Source: Bradyrhizobium iriomotense
GTDB taxonomy: Bacteria > Pseudomonadota > Alphaproteobacteria > Rhizobiales > Xanthobacteraceae
Direction: 5' to 3'
NCBI RefSeq assembly: GCF_018130765.1
Contig: NZ_JAFCJZ010000014.1
Span: forward strand, 124,001 to 188,000
DNA: 64,000 nucleotides
This document shows, one piece after another, positions 1 to 8,985 of this stretch. Numbering within the stretch: the first letter of the stretch is position 1; every line of letters starts with the position of its first letter. The position numbers and the translations under genes are program-made. The notes under the pieces were generated by a model. It saw only the letters and a list, made by a program, of their open reading frames with translations. It was not told the origin of the DNA and made no database searches.

Positions 1-71
1 CCTTCCGATTGACGGCGGTGGCGGGCGCGAGCCCGCAACCGTTCGATCAATATCTGTTCAAGCGAATATGA
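1..71 (+). CDS. C-terminal tail of a gene cut by the window edge
   Basis: Read from base 3, the frame stays open and ends at TGA 69-71 with a tail rich in Ala and Gly followed by ...QPFDQYLFKRI. The codons look like ordinary genome codons, but with only about 22 residues visible no family can be named. It could also be non-coding. It is followed at 101-121 by an inverted repeat that may end its transcript. Confidence 0.35.
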   Translation, partial: FRLTAVAGASPQPFDQYLFKRI

Positions 72-100
72 TTTCGAGTGAGGCGCTGCGGCGATCTCAT

Positions 101-121
101 AGGAAGCTCATAAAGCTTCCT
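101..121. terminator. Inverted repeat between convergent gene ends
   Basis: AGGAAGCT (101-108), a 5-base loop, then AGCTTCCT (114-121) form a perfect 8-bp stem. It sits 2 bases beyond the stop of the minus-strand gene at 124 and about 30 bases beyond the plus-strand stop at 71, so it could end both transcripts. Neither strand has a T tract after it, so intrinsic terminator activity is uncertain. Confidence 0.4.
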
Positions 122-123
122 GT

Positions 124-402
124 TCAGCCTTGCGCGCTGACAAGCTGAACCAGCGCGAACAGCGCGCCGAACGCGGCGCATTCGTCCCAATGATTGAGGA
201 CGCCGCCGAACAGCTGCTCGCGCCTGAGAAGCGCGACGGTGGCGCAGAGGATGATCGACATCCAGAGCAGGGTGACGAGGCTGCGGCCGAAGCCGATGCT
301 GCTGAACGCCGCAAAGGCGCCGAGCAGGACGACGCGCACGGCAAAGCGCGTGATCACCCGCGCCGGGCTCAGGGCCCGCGATGTCTTCGAAGATTGCGGC
401 AA
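124..402 (-). CDS. Small membrane protein of unknown function
   Basis: About 92 residues. From about residue 15 the protein has hydrophobic stretches (FAVRVVLLGAFAAFSSIGF, LVTLLWMSIILCATVALL, and FGALFALVQLVSA at the C-terminus), consistent with two or three inner-membrane helices. No family is recognised. The start is provisional: no ATG fits, and I chose TTG at 402, which has GGACAGG about 8 bases upstream; a GTG further in is the alternative. It lies 22 bases after the stop of the gene at 425-889 and is probably co-transcribed with it. Confidence 0.6.
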   Translation of the reverse strand: MPQSSKTSRALSPARVITRFAVRVVLLGAFAAFSSIGFGRSLVTLLWMSIILCATVALLRREQLFGGVLNHWDECAAFGALFALVQLVSAQG

Positions 403-424
403 GGTGCGAACCTGTCCGGCTGGC

Positions 425-889
425 TTAGCTGAAGTTCTCGCAGGCAACCGGCTCGTAGAGCGAATCCGGGGCAGGGCGCACGGTGGGAACGCTTGGCCGC
501 GAGGCCTCAACGGCCAACGCCTGGACCTCGATGAACGCCGACAGCAAGGCGAGCGCGAGGTCGGCATGGTGCGCCTCGACCGCCGCGTCCAGCCAGTCCG
601 GCAATTCGCGTTCCCGCGAGAGCGCGCAGTGCCATTCACCCTCGTCATAGGCGATGCGGCGCACCTGCCACAGTGGCAGCTCAAGCTCCATCAGCGCCAG
701 CGCGGCATCGGTCCAGGCCTCCGCATCGATCAGCCGCGTGATGCGCGCTGTGCGCTCGCTCTGGCCGAGGGAGGGGAAGCGCCGGCAGCCATGCACGATG
801 TCGAGCATCAACGGCCGCGTCATTGCCTGCGCGTGATGAAGGCGCGCACTGAGCGATGGTGGATCGTTGTGGTGGAGAGTGGCGGTCAT
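425..889 (-). CDS. Conserved-looking hypothetical protein, 154 aa
   Basis: The ATG at 889 is preceded by a strong AGGAGG ribosome binding site about 7 bases away, which sets the start. The 154-residue product is soluble, without signal peptide or membrane helix, and is mostly helical with acidic and Leu/Ala-rich segments (LIDAEAWTDAALALMELEL). I do not recognise a domain. It heads a probable two-gene minus-strand unit with the small membrane protein that follows. Confidence 0.75.
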   Translation of the reverse strand: MTATLHHNDPPSLSARLHHAQAMTRPLMLDIVHGCRRFPSLGQSERTARITRLIDAEAWTDAALALMELELPLWQVRRIAYDEGEWHCALSRERELPDWLDAAVEAHHADLALALLSAFIEVQALAVEASRPSVPTVRPAPDSLYEPVACENFS

Positions 890-1416
890 GTCAGGCCTCC
901 TGGAATTGGCGTCGGTCAGTCGGCCGGCCTCTCCAAGATGGCTGGAACGGCATTTGAAAACGAGATGAGGAGGGGGCGAGAGATATAAGGATTTCATAAA
1001 TGCACGGGCGCTGCCGGATAGGACGCGCACCTAGCGCCCATGTCCGACTGTCGTTTTTGTGAAACGCCCGCAGTTCTTGGAGGCAGGCGTTTATGGAAGA
1101 CCGGGGCGACGGTCCGCCATAACTATCGGGAACGAAGGCGATGCTGGATCGGCATCGCTGAGCTGCCAGTCCCGAGCCAACATCTGGAGTGCCTTGCTGG
1201 TGCCATCCGGTCGCCCTCAACCACGGGCCGGTCTTTATGGGATTCCTATAATGTTGCCATAGGGCTCATCTCGAAAACCTATGCGCGTGATGGCACCTCA
1301 GCGCAGTGAAAGTTCCGGCCGATAGCCGGAGACATGCATTGCATCGGCGCGGAGCGATCGGCCGGAATCCAGAGGCAGTTATGCCGGATATCGTCGCGCA
1401 ACGAGGAGAACTCTCC
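890..1416. other. Intergenic region upstream of the kdp operon
   Basis: About 527 bases with no convincing gene; short open frames on both strands lack ribosome binding sites and family-like sequence. It must carry the promoter of the minus-strand gene at 889 and, presumably, the KdpE-controlled promoter of the kdp operon. A TATAAT hexamer is at 1247-1252 and a T-rich TTTATG lies just before it, but there is no good -35 element. That would suit an activator-dependent promoter but does not prove one. Confidence 0.5.
1247..1252 (+). promoter_or_regulatory. Possible -10 element for the kdp operon
   Basis: A perfect TATAAT hexamer 165 bases before the first small ORF of the kdp operon. No TTGACA-like -35 is found 16-18 bases upstream, so this is a weak prediction that relies on an activator such as KdpE binding upstream. 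Confidence 0.25.
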
Positions 1417-1500
1417 ATGATGGACATTCTGATGCTGGCGCTGGGCTTCGTCTTCTTCGCCCTTGCGATCGGCTACACCTATGCCTGCGAACGGCTGTGA
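1417..1500 (+). CDS. 27-aa single-span membrane peptide upstream of kdpF
   Basis: The ATG at 1417 follows GAGGAGAA at good spacing. The peptide is one hydrophobic helix (LMLALGFVFFALAIGYTY) ending in ACERL. It ends 11 bases before kdpF. It is not KdpF, which is the next ORF, but has the same size and topology, so it may be a second small accessory subunit of the pump. This is inferred from position and character only. Confidence 0.7.
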   Translation: MMDILMLALGFVFFALAIGYTYACERL

Positions 1501-1511
1501 GGGAGGGGACC

Positions 1512-1601
1512 ATGATCTTCGATTATGCGCTCGCCGGCGTCGTCTCATTCGGCCTCCTGATCTACCTCACCTACGCGCTGCTGCGGCCCGAGCGGTTCTG
1601 A
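1512..1601 (+). CDS. kdpF: KdpF, small subunit of the potassium-transporting ATPase
   Basis: A 29-residue single-span peptide, MIFDYALAGVVSFGLLIYL then TYALLRPERF. The tail (L-R-P-E-R-F) is typical of KdpF, which stabilises the KdpABC complex in the inner membrane. The ATG follows GGGAGGGG. It sits directly ahead of kdpA with only one tiny ORF between. Confidence 0.88.
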   Translation: MIFDYALAGVVSFGLLIYLTYALLRPERF

Positions 1602-1604
1602 GCC

Positions 1605-1709
1605 GTGCTGCTGCTTGCCGAATTGCTGCTGGCGGACGCCGCGCTCGTCGCCGGCCTGCTTGCGCTACTTCTCCCGCTCCTGCGCCGGACACAAAGTCTG
1701 AAGGGGTAA
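1605..1709 (+). CDS. Possible 34-aa leucine-rich ORF between kdpF and kdpA
   Basis: A GTG three bases after the kdpF stop opens a 34-codon frame ending at TAA 1707-1709, four bases before the kdpA ATG. The product is about 40 percent Leu with a basic tail (LLRRTQSLKG), like a single-span membrane peptide. There is no clear ribosome binding site, so translation would rely on coupling to kdpF. It may instead be an untranslated spacer. Confidence 0.4.
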   Translation: MLLLAELLLADAALVAGLLALLLPLLRRTQSLKG

Positions 1710-1713
1710 TGCT

Positions 1714-3417
1714 ATGACTATGATCGGTTGGCTCCATATCATCCTATATTGTGCCATCATCGTCGCGCTGACCAAGCCGCTCGGCTGGTACATGACGCGC
1801 GTTTTCAACGGCGAGCGGACGTTCCTGTCGCCGGTGCTGCGTCCCATCGAGGCCGGCGTCTACTGGATCTCCGGCGTCGACGGGAAACGCGAGCAGCATT
1901 GGCTGACCTATACGGTCGCCATGCTGCTGTTCCATGTCGGCGGCTTTCTCATCATTTACGCCCTGATGCGGCTTCAGGCCGTGCTCCCGTTCAACCCGGC
2001 CGGGCAATCCGCGGTCTCGGAAGATCTCTCCTTCAACACCGCGATCTCCTTCGTGACCAACACCAACTGGCAGAACTACGGCGGCGAGAGCACGCTGTCC
2101 TATCTCGTGCAGATGGTCGGGCTCACGCACCAGAATTTCCTGTCGTCGGCGACCGGCATCGCGCTCGCGGTCGCCCTGATCCGCGGCTTCTCGCGGGCTT
2201 CGATGCGCACGGTCGGTAATTTCTGGGTCGACGTCACCCGCACCACGCTCTACGTGCTGCTGCCGATCTGCGTCGTCTACACGCTGTTCCTGGTCTGGCA
2301 GGGTATTCCGCAGACGCTTGGGCCGTATGTCGAGGCGACGACGCTCGAAGGCGCCAAGCAGACCATCGCGGTCGGCCCGGTCGCCTCGCAGGTCGCGATC
2401 AAGATGTTAGGGACCAATGGCGGCGGCTTCTTCAATGCCAATGCCGCGCATCCTTTCGAGAACCCGACCGCACTGTCGAACTTCGTTCAGATGCTGTCGA
2501 TCTTCGCGATCGGCGCCGCGCTGACCAACGTGTTCGGCCGCATGGTCGGCAATCAGCGTCAGGGCTGGGCGATCCTCGCCGTCATGGGCGTGCTGTTCAT
2601 CGTCGGCGTCGGCATCACCTATTGGGCGGAAGCGAGCGGCACGGAGACGATGCATGCGCTCGGCCTCGTCGGCGGCAACATGGAGGGCAAGGAGGTCCGC
2701 TTCGGCATCGTCGCATCCTCGCTGTTCGCCGTGATCACCACAGCCGCGTCCTGCGGCGCGGTCAACGCCATGCATGACAGCTTCACTGCGCTCGGCGGCA
2801 TGATCCCGCTGATCAACATCCAGCTCGGCGAGGTCATCATCGGCGGCGTTGGCGCCGGCCTCTATGGCATGCTGCTGTTCGTCGTGCTCGCGATCTTCGT
2901 CGCGGGCCTGATGGTCGGCCGCACGCCGGAATATATCGGCAAGAAGATCGAGGCGCGCGAGGTCAAGATGGCGATGCTCGCGATCCTGGTGCTGCCGCTG
3001 ATGTATCTCGGCTGGACCGCGGTCGCCGTGGTCTACCCGACGGCGGTCGCCTCGATGGCGAATGCCGGGCCGCACGGCTTCACCGAGGTGCTCTATGCTT
3101 TCACCTCGCAGACCGGCAACAACGGCTCAGCGTTCGGCGGCCTCACCGGCAACATCCCCTTCTACAACCTCACCGGTGCGTCCGCGATGTTCGTCGGCCG
3201 CTTCTTCATGATCATTCCGGCGATGGCGATCGCGGGCTCGCTCGCGGCCAAGAAGTCCATCCCGCCGTCGGCGGGCACGTTCCCGACCACCGGCGGGCTG
3301 TTCGTCGGCCTCGTCATCGGCGTGATCCTGATCATCGGCGGCCTGACCTTCTTCCCGGCGCTCGCGCTCGGCCCGATCGTCGAGCAGCTCGCGATGAACG
3401 CCGGCCAAGTGTTCTGA
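1714..3417 (+). CDS. kdpA: KdpA, potassium-binding channel-like subunit
   Basis: A 567-residue polytopic inner-membrane protein, the usual KdpA length. It selects and passes K+ in the KdpFABC P-type ATPase. The four pore-loop repeats are visible: TNTNWQNYGGE near residue 110, GTNGGGFFN near 233, the AVNAMHDSFTALGG region near 350 and SQTGNNGSAF near 465. The start at ATG 1714 follows AAGGGG at suitable spacing; an in-frame ATG two codons later is possible. It is translated in series with kdpB, C, D and E. Confidence 0.98.
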   Translation: MTMIGWLHIILYCAIIVALTKPLGWYMTRVFNGERTFLSPVLRPIEAGVYWISGVDGKREQHWLTYTVAMLLFHVGGFLIIYALMRLQAVLPFNPAGQSAVSEDLSFNTAISFVTNTNWQNYGGESTLSYLVQMVGLTHQNFLSSATGIALAVALIRGFSRASMRTVGNFWVDVTRTTLYVLLPICVVYTLFLVWQGIPQTLGPYVEATTLEGAKQTIAVGPVASQVAIKMLGTNGGGFFNANAAHPFENPTALSNFVQMLSIFAIGAALTNVFGRMVGNQRQGWAILAVMGVLFIVGVGITYWAEASGTETMHALGLVGGNMEGKEVRFGIVASSLFAVITTAASCGAVNAMHDSFTALGGMIPLINIQLGEVIIGGVGAGLYGMLLFVVLAIFVAGLMVGRTPEYIGKKIEAREVKMAMLAILVLPLMYLGWTAVAVVYPTAVASMANAGPHGFTEVLYAFTSQTGNNGSAFGGLTGNIPFYNLTGASAMFVGRFFMIIPAMAIAGSLAAKKSIPPSAGTFPTTGGLFVGLVIGVILIIGGLTFFPALALGPIVEQLAMNAGQVF

Positions 3418-3441
3418 CTCTGACTGTTTGGAGTGACCTCC

Positions 3442-5556
3442 ATGGATACGATGAAACTGCAAAAACGTGCGCCGATGTCGGCGATGCTCGATCCGAGGAT
3501 CGTGCTGCCCGCGATCCGCGCGTCGTTCACCAAGCTCGACCCGCGGCTGATGGTGAAGAACCCAGTGATGTTCGTGGTCGAGATCGTGGCCGCGCTCACC
3601 ACCGTGATCTTCCTGCGCGACATCGTCACGGGCGGAGCGAGCCTCGGCTTCACCTTCCAGATCATCCTCTGGCTCTGGTTCACGGTGCTGTTCGCCAATT
3701 TCGCTGAAGCGGTGGCGGAAGGCCGCGGCAAGGCGCAGGCCGAATCGCTGCGCAAGACCCGCACCGAGAGCCAGGCCAAGCTCCTGACCGGCGCCGGCCA
3801 GGCCTTCAAGCTGGTCCCGGGCACGAGCCTGAAGGTCGGCGATATCGTGCTGGTCGAGGCCGGCGATACCATTCCCTCCGACGGCGAGGTGATCGAAGGT
3901 GTTGCCTCCGTCAACGAGGCCGCCATCACCGGCGAGTCCGCGCCCGTGATCCGTGAATCCGGCGGCGACCGCTCGGCAGTGACCGGCGGCACGCAGGTGC
4001 TGTCCGACTGGATCCGCGTCCGCATCACCGCTGCGCAAGGCTCGACCTTCATCGATCGCATGATCAAGCTGGTCGAAGGCGCTGAGCGTCAGAAGACGCC
4101 GAACGAGATCGCGCTCAACATCCTGCTCGCCGGCCTCACCATCATCTTCGTGTTCGCCACCGTGACCATCCCGAGCTACGCGGCCTATGCCGGCGGCTCG
4201 ATCTCGGTGATCGTGCTGGTCGCGCTGTTCGTGACGCTGATCCCGACCACGATCGGCGCGCTCTTGTCGGCGATCGGTATCGCCGGCATGGACCGCCTGG
4301 TGCGCTTCAACGTGCTCGCCATGTCCGGCCGCGCGGTCGAAGCCGCCGGCGACGTCGACACGCTGCTGCTCGACAAGACCGGCACCATCACGCTCGGCAA
4401 CCGGCAGGCGACGGCCTTCCGTCCCGTGCGCGGCGTCACCGAGCAGGAGCTGGCGGACGCCGCCCAGCTCGCCTCGCTCGCCGACGAGACCCCGGAAGGC
4501 CGCTCCATCGTCGTGCTGGCGAAGGAGAAGTATGGCATCCGCGGTCGCGACATGGCCGAGTTAGGCGCCACCTTCATCCCGTTCATGGCGCAGACCCGCA
4601 TGAGCGGCGTCGATGCCGGCGGCTCGTCGGTGCGCAAGGGCGCGGTCGATGCCATGCTGAACTATGTCGGCGGCGGCGCGCCGCTGGCGATTGCTTCGGG
4701 CAACGCGGCGCGGGCGCTACAGCCTGGGGCGCTGTCCGAGCTCGGACGCGAGATCCAGGCCATTGCCGACGAGATCTCGAAGGCCGGCGGCACGCCGCTT
4801 GCGGTCGCGAAAGACGGCAAGCTGCTCGGCGTCATCCAGCTCAAGGACATCGTCAAGGGCGGCATCCGCGAGCGCTTCGCCGAACTGCGCCGCATGGGCA
4901 TCCGCACCATCATGATCACCGGCGACAATCCGATGACGGCCGCCGCGATCGCGGCCGAGGCCGGCGTCGACGACTTCCTGGCGCAGGCAACCCCCGAGGA
5001 CAAGCTCAAGCTGATCCGCGACGAGCAGGCCAAGGGCAAGCTGGTGGCCATGTGCGGCGACGGCACCAATGACGCGCCGGCGCTGGCGCAGGCCGATGTC
5101 GGCGTTGCCATGAACACCGGCACGCAAGCCGCGCGCGAAGCCGGTAACATGGTCGATCTCGACTCCAACCCGACCAAGCTGATTGAGGTGGTCGAGATCG
5201 GCAAGCAGCTCTTGATGACGCGCGGCGCGCTGACGACGTTCTCGATCGCCAACGACGTCGCCAAGTACTTTGCCATCATCCCGGCGATGTTTTTGGCGTT
5301 CTACCCCCAGCTCAACGTGCTCAACGTCATGAACCTGTCGAGCCCGCAGAGCGCCATCCTGTCGGCGATCATCTTCAACGCGCTGATTATCATTGCGCTG
5401 ATCCCGCTCGCGCTGAAGGGCGTCGCCTATCGCGCCGTCGGCGCCGGCGCGCTGCTCCGCCGCAACCTCTTGATCTACGGGCTTGGCGGGATCGTCATTC
5501 CCTTCATCGGCATCAAGGCGATCGACCTCGTCGTGACCGCCTTGCACCTGGCTTGA
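3442..5556 (+). CDS. kdpB: KdpB, catalytic P-type ATPase subunit
   Basis: 704 residues. KdpB hydrolyses ATP to drive K+ uptake. The phosphorylation motif DKTGTIT has its Asp near residue 311. TGES (actuator domain) is near 163, and TGDNPMTA and GDGTNDAPALAQADVGVAM mark the nucleotide/phosphorylation domains. The family-specific SPQSAILSAIIFNALIII is present near the C-terminus. I prefer ATG 3442 to an upstream GTG at 3433 because the GGAG ribosome site (3430-3433) is 8 bases before the ATG and overlaps the GTG. Confidence 0.98.
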   Translation: MDTMKLQKRAPMSAMLDPRIVLPAIRASFTKLDPRLMVKNPVMFVVEIVAALTTVIFLRDIVTGGASLGFTFQIILWLWFTVLFANFAEAVAEGRGKAQAESLRKTRTESQAKLLTGAGQAFKLVPGTSLKVGDIVLVEAGDTIPSDGEVIEGVASVNEAAITGESAPVIRESGGDRSAVTGGTQVLSDWIRVRITAAQGSTFIDRMIKLVEGAERQKTPNEIALNILLAGLTIIFVFATVTIPSYAAYAGGSISVIVLVALFVTLIPTTIGALLSAIGIAGMDRLVRFNVLAMSGRAVEAAGDVDTLLLDKTGTITLGNRQATAFRPVRGVTEQELADAAQLASLADETPEGRSIVVLAKEKYGIRGRDMAELGATFIPFMAQTRMSGVDAGGSSVRKGAVDAMLNYVGGGAPLAIASGNAARALQPGALSELGREIQAIADEISKAGGTPLAVAKDGKLLGVIQLKDIVKGGIRERFAELRRMGIRTIMITGDNPMTAAAIAAEAGVDDFLAQATPEDKLKLIRDEQAKGKLVAMCGDGTNDAPALAQADVGVAMNTGTQAAREAGNMVDLDSNPTKLIEVVEIGKQLLMTRGALTTFSIANDVAKYFAIIPAMFLAFYPQLNVLNVMNLSSPQSAILSAIIFNALIIIALIPLALKGVAYRAVGAGALLRRNLLIYGLGGIVIPFIGIKAIDLVVTALHLA

Positions 5557-5615
5557 TCGCCATCGCGCGGGACGCGCGGCGCCCCGCACGATGACGAAGA
5601 CTTAGGAGACGTAAC

Positions 5616-6221
5616 ATGCTCAGAGAAATCCGCCCCGCCATCGTCCTGCTGCTGGCGCTTACCGCCGTCACCGGCGTGGCCTACCCGCTCGCCATGACCG
5701 GCATTGCCGGCGCGCTGTTTCCCGCCCAGGCCCAGGGCAGCCTGATCGAGAAGGACGGCAAGGTGATTGGCTCCGCCCTGATCGGGCAGGAGTTCAAGGA
5801 CGACAAGTACTTCCATGGCCGCCCCTCGGCGACGGTTGCGCCGGACCCCAATGATTCGACCAAGACGGTGCCGGCGCCCTACAACGCAGCCAATTCGGGT
5901 GGCTCCAATCTCGGCCCGGCCAGCAAGGCACTGGCCGACCGGCTGAAGGAGGATGTGGACAAGCTGAAAGCCGAGAATCCGAATGCGCCGGTGCCGGTCG
6001 ACCTGGTCACCACCTCGGCCAGCGGCCTCGACCCCGACATTTCGCCGGAGGCCGCGGAATTCCAGGTGCCGCGCGTTGCCAAGGCCCGGAATATGCCGCA
6101 GGACGCTGTGAAGCAGATCGTGGCTGCCAACGTCCAGGGCCGCTTGTTCGGCCTGCTGGGCGAACCCCGCGTTAACGTACTGGCGCTGAACCTCGCGCTG
6201 GATCGCGCTGCAGCCAAGTAG
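5616..6221 (+). CDS. kdpC: KdpC, assembly and ATP-affinity subunit
   Basis: 201 residues with one N-terminal membrane helix (residues about 7-30) and a periplasmic domain with the KdpC signatures YFHGRPSA and NSGGSNLGP. KdpC increases ATP affinity of KdpB in the complex. The ATG has TTAGGAG upstream. A 59-base gap separates it from kdpB, and 40 bases separate it from kdpD. Confidence 0.97.
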   Translation: MLREIRPAIVLLLALTAVTGVAYPLAMTGIAGALFPAQAQGSLIEKDGKVIGSALIGQEFKDDKYFHGRPSATVAPDPNDSTKTVPAPYNAANSGGSNLGPASKALADRLKEDVDKLKAENPNAPVPVDLVTTSASGLDPDISPEAAEFQVPRVAKARNMPQDAVKQIVAANVQGRLFGLLGEPRVNVLALNLALDRAAAK

Positions 6222-6261
6222 CGGTCTAGGCTCGCGGTGCGCAGATGATTATATTGACAAC

Positions 6262-8985
6262 ATGGTCCGAGAGCGCCGCGATCCCGAACAACGTCCGTCT
6301 CCCGAGGCGCTGCTGGAAGCTGCGCGCCGGGAGGAAAGCGCGAGCGGCAAGCTGAAGATCTTCGTCGGCGCCGCGCCCGGCGTCGGCAAGACCTACGAGA
6401 TGCTGCAGAGCGCCCACGCCAGGCGCAAGGCCGGCATCGACGTCGTGGTCGGCTTCGTCGAGACCCATGGCCGCGCCGAGACCGAGGCGCTGGTGCGTGG
6501 CCTCGAAGTGGTCCCGCGCAAAAGGCTGGATTACCGCGGCCAGACGGTCGAGGAGATGGACCTCGACGCCGTGATCGCGCGGCGGCCGCAGATCGCGCTG
6601 GTCGACGAGCTCGCCCACACCAACGCGGCGGGCGGCCGCCATCCCAAACGTTATCTCGACGTCGAGGAGCTGCTGTCCCACGGCATCGACGTCTACACCG
6701 CCGTCAACATCCAGCACATCGAGAGCCTGAATGACGTCGTCGCCCAGATCACCCATGTGCGGGTGCGCGAGACCGTGCCGGATTCGGTGTTCGACCGCGC
6801 CGACGCCATCGAGCTGATCGACCTCACGCCTGATGATCTGATCCAGCGGCTGAGGGAGGGCAAGGTCTACGTCCCCAAACAGGCCGAGCGGGCGCTGGAG
6901 CATTATTTCTCGCCCGGCAATCTGACCGCGCTGCGCGAGCTCGCGCTGCGGCGGACGGCCGAGCGGGTCGACGAGCAGCTGCTCAACCACATGCAGGCGA
7001 ATGCGATCGCCGGCCCCTGGGCCGCGGGCGAGCGCATCCTGGTCTGTGTCAGCGAGGATCCGCGTGCCGCCGGGCTCGTGCGCTATACCAAGCGGCTGGC
7101 CGACCGGTTGCATGCGCCGTTCACCGCGATCTCGATCGAGACGCGGCGCTCGCTGCAATTGTCCGACGAGGAGCGCGACCGGCTGGCCGATACGCTGCGG
7201 CTCGCGGAGGCGCTGGGCGGCGAGGCACTGACCATTCCCGCCGTCGGCCGCCGTATCGCCGACGACGTCATCAACTTCGCGCATGGCAACAACGTCACCC
7301 AGATCGTGATCGGCAAATCGACCCGCTCGCGCTGGTTCGAGATGACGCGCGGCTCGGTCGTGCATGATCTGGTGCGCCGCGCGGGCAACATCAGCGTTCA
7401 CGTCATCCCCGGCGACGAGCTCACCGGAGAGGCGGCGCCGAAGACGGCGGTGCAGACCGCCGCGCGATCCGAGCCGTTCGAGGCCCGGCCTTATCTCAAG
7501 GCGCTCGGGATCACGGCGCTTGGCCTTGCGGCCGCGATGCTCATCAAGCCGTATTTCGGTGTCGAGAACGTCGACCTGATGTTCCTCACCGCGGTGGTGG
7601 CCGTTGCCGTGCGCTATGGTCTGTGGCCGTCACTGCTTGCGAGCGTCGCGGCGTCGCTGGCCTACAACTTCTTCTTCCTTCCGCCGGTCTACACGTTCAC
7701 CATCACGGACCCGACGAACGTCGCGGCATTCTTCTTTTTCATGCTGATTGCGTTCGTGGTGTCGAACGTTGCGGGACGCGTGCGCACGCAGGCCGACACC
7801 GCGATCGGTCGCATCAGGACCACCGAACAGCTCTATGCTTTCAGCCGGAAGCTCGCCGGCACCGCTACGCTCGACGACGTGTTGTGGGCGAGCGCCTACC
7901 AGATCGCACTGATGCTGAAGGTCCGTGTGGTGTTGCTGCTGCCGGAGGATGGCCTGCTCACGGTGAAATCCGGCTATCCGCCGGAGGACCAGCTCGATCA
8001 GGCCGATCTCGCCGCTGCCAACTGGGCCTGGAGCAATGATCGCTCCGCCGGCCGCGGCTCGGACACGCTGCCCGGCGCAAAGCGGCTGTTCCTGCCGATG
8101 CGCACCGGGCGCGGCCCGATCGGCGTCATCGGCATCGACAACGACCGCACCGGCCCGCTGCTGACGCCGGATCAGCGCCGGCTGCTGGATGCGCTGGTCG
8201 ACCAGGGCGCGCTCGCGATCGAGCGCGTGCTGCTGGTCGAGGACATGGATCGCGTCAAGCGCACCGTCGAATCCGAGCGGCTGCGCTCGGCGCTCTTGAC
8301 CTCGATCTCACATGATTTGAAGACGCCGCTCGCTTCCGTGCTGGGTGCGGCCTCGACCATGCGCGATCTCGCGGGTGCCTTGTCCGACACCGAGAAGCGC
8401 GACCTGCTCGCCACCGTGATCGACGAATCCGAGCGGCTCAACCGCTTCATCGCCAATCTCCTCGACATGACAAAGCTCGAGTCCGGTGCCATCGTGCCCA
8501 ACACGGCCTTGCACGATCTCGGCGAGATCATCGGCAGCGCGCTGCGCCGCGCCAGCAAGATCCTGACCGCGCACAAGGTCGAGCTGGTGCTGGCCGCCGA
8601 TCTGCCGATGCTGCAGCTGGATGCCGTGCTGTTCGAGCAGGTGCTGTTCAACCTGCTCGACAATGCGGCGAAATATTCGCCGCCCGACACCACCATCTCG
8701 ATCCGAAGCCGGCGCGAGCGGGATCAAGTGGTGATGGAGGTCGCCGACGAAGGCGACGGCATTCCGCCCCACGAGCTCGAGAGCGTGTTCGACAAGTTCT
8801 ACCGCGCGCAGAAGGGCGATCATGTCCGTCCCGGCACGGGCCTCGGGCTCGCCATCTCACGCGGCTTCATTGAGGCGATGCGCGGCACGATTTCGGCCGC
8901 CAACCGCAATGACCGGAGTGGCGCGATCCTCACCATCCGTCTGCCGGTTCCCGCCCAGACCAACGCATTGGATACCGCCGCATGA
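6262..8985 (+). CDS. kdpD: KdpD, turgor/potassium sensor histidine kinase
   Basis: 907 residues in the standard order. The cytoplasmic N-terminal KdpD domain has Walker A GAAPGVGKTYEML (about 36-48) and DELAHTN (about 115). It is followed by a universal-stress-protein-like domain, four close membrane helices (about 411-508), a GAF-like region, a HisKA domain with SHDLKTPLAS (phospho-His about 684), and an HATPase domain with DNAAKYS and GTGLGLAIS. It phosphorylates KdpE under K+ limitation. The stop overlaps the kdpE start (ATGA). Confidence 0.97.
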   Translation: MVRERRDPEQRPSPEALLEAARREESASGKLKIFVGAAPGVGKTYEMLQSAHARRKAGIDVVVGFVETHGRAETEALVRGLEVVPRKRLDYRGQTVEEMDLDAVIARRPQIALVDELAHTNAAGGRHPKRYLDVEELLSHGIDVYTAVNIQHIESLNDVVAQITHVRVRETVPDSVFDRADAIELIDLTPDDLIQRLREGKVYVPKQAERALEHYFSPGNLTALRELALRRTAERVDEQLLNHMQANAIAGPWAAGERILVCVSEDPRAAGLVRYTKRLADRLHAPFTAISIETRRSLQLSDEERDRLADTLRLAEALGGEALTIPAVGRRIADDVINFAHGNNVTQIVIGKSTRSRWFEMTRGSVVHDLVRRAGNISVHVIPGDELTGEAAPKTAVQTAARSEPFEARPYLKALGITALGLAAAMLIKPYFGVENVDLMFLTAVVAVAVRYGLWPSLLASVAASLAYNFFFLPPVYTFTITDPTNVAAFFFFMLIAFVVSNVAGRVRTQADTAIGRIRTTEQLYAFSRKLAGTATLDDVLWASAYQIALMLKVRVVLLLPEDGLLTVKSGYPPEDQLDQADLAAANWAWSNDRSAGRGSDTLPGAKRLFLPMRTGRGPIGVIGIDNDRTGPLLTPDQRRLLDALVDQGALAIERVLLVEDMDRVKRTVESERLRSALLTSISHDLKTPLASVLGAASTMRDLAGALSDTEKRDLLATVIDESERLNRFIANLLDMTKLESGAIVPNTALHDLGEIIGSALRRASKILTAHKVELVLAADLPMLQLDAVLFEQVLFNLLDNAAKYSPPDTTISIRSRRERDQVVMEVADEGDGIPPHELESVFDKFYRAQKGDHVRPGTGLGLAISRGFIEAMRGTISAANRNDRSGAILTIRLPVPAQTNALDTAA

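Noticed and set aside
1040..1309. 89-codon plus-strand frame between the first genes and kdp
   Set aside because: It has no ribosome binding site, atypical composition and no recognisable domain; treated as intergenic.
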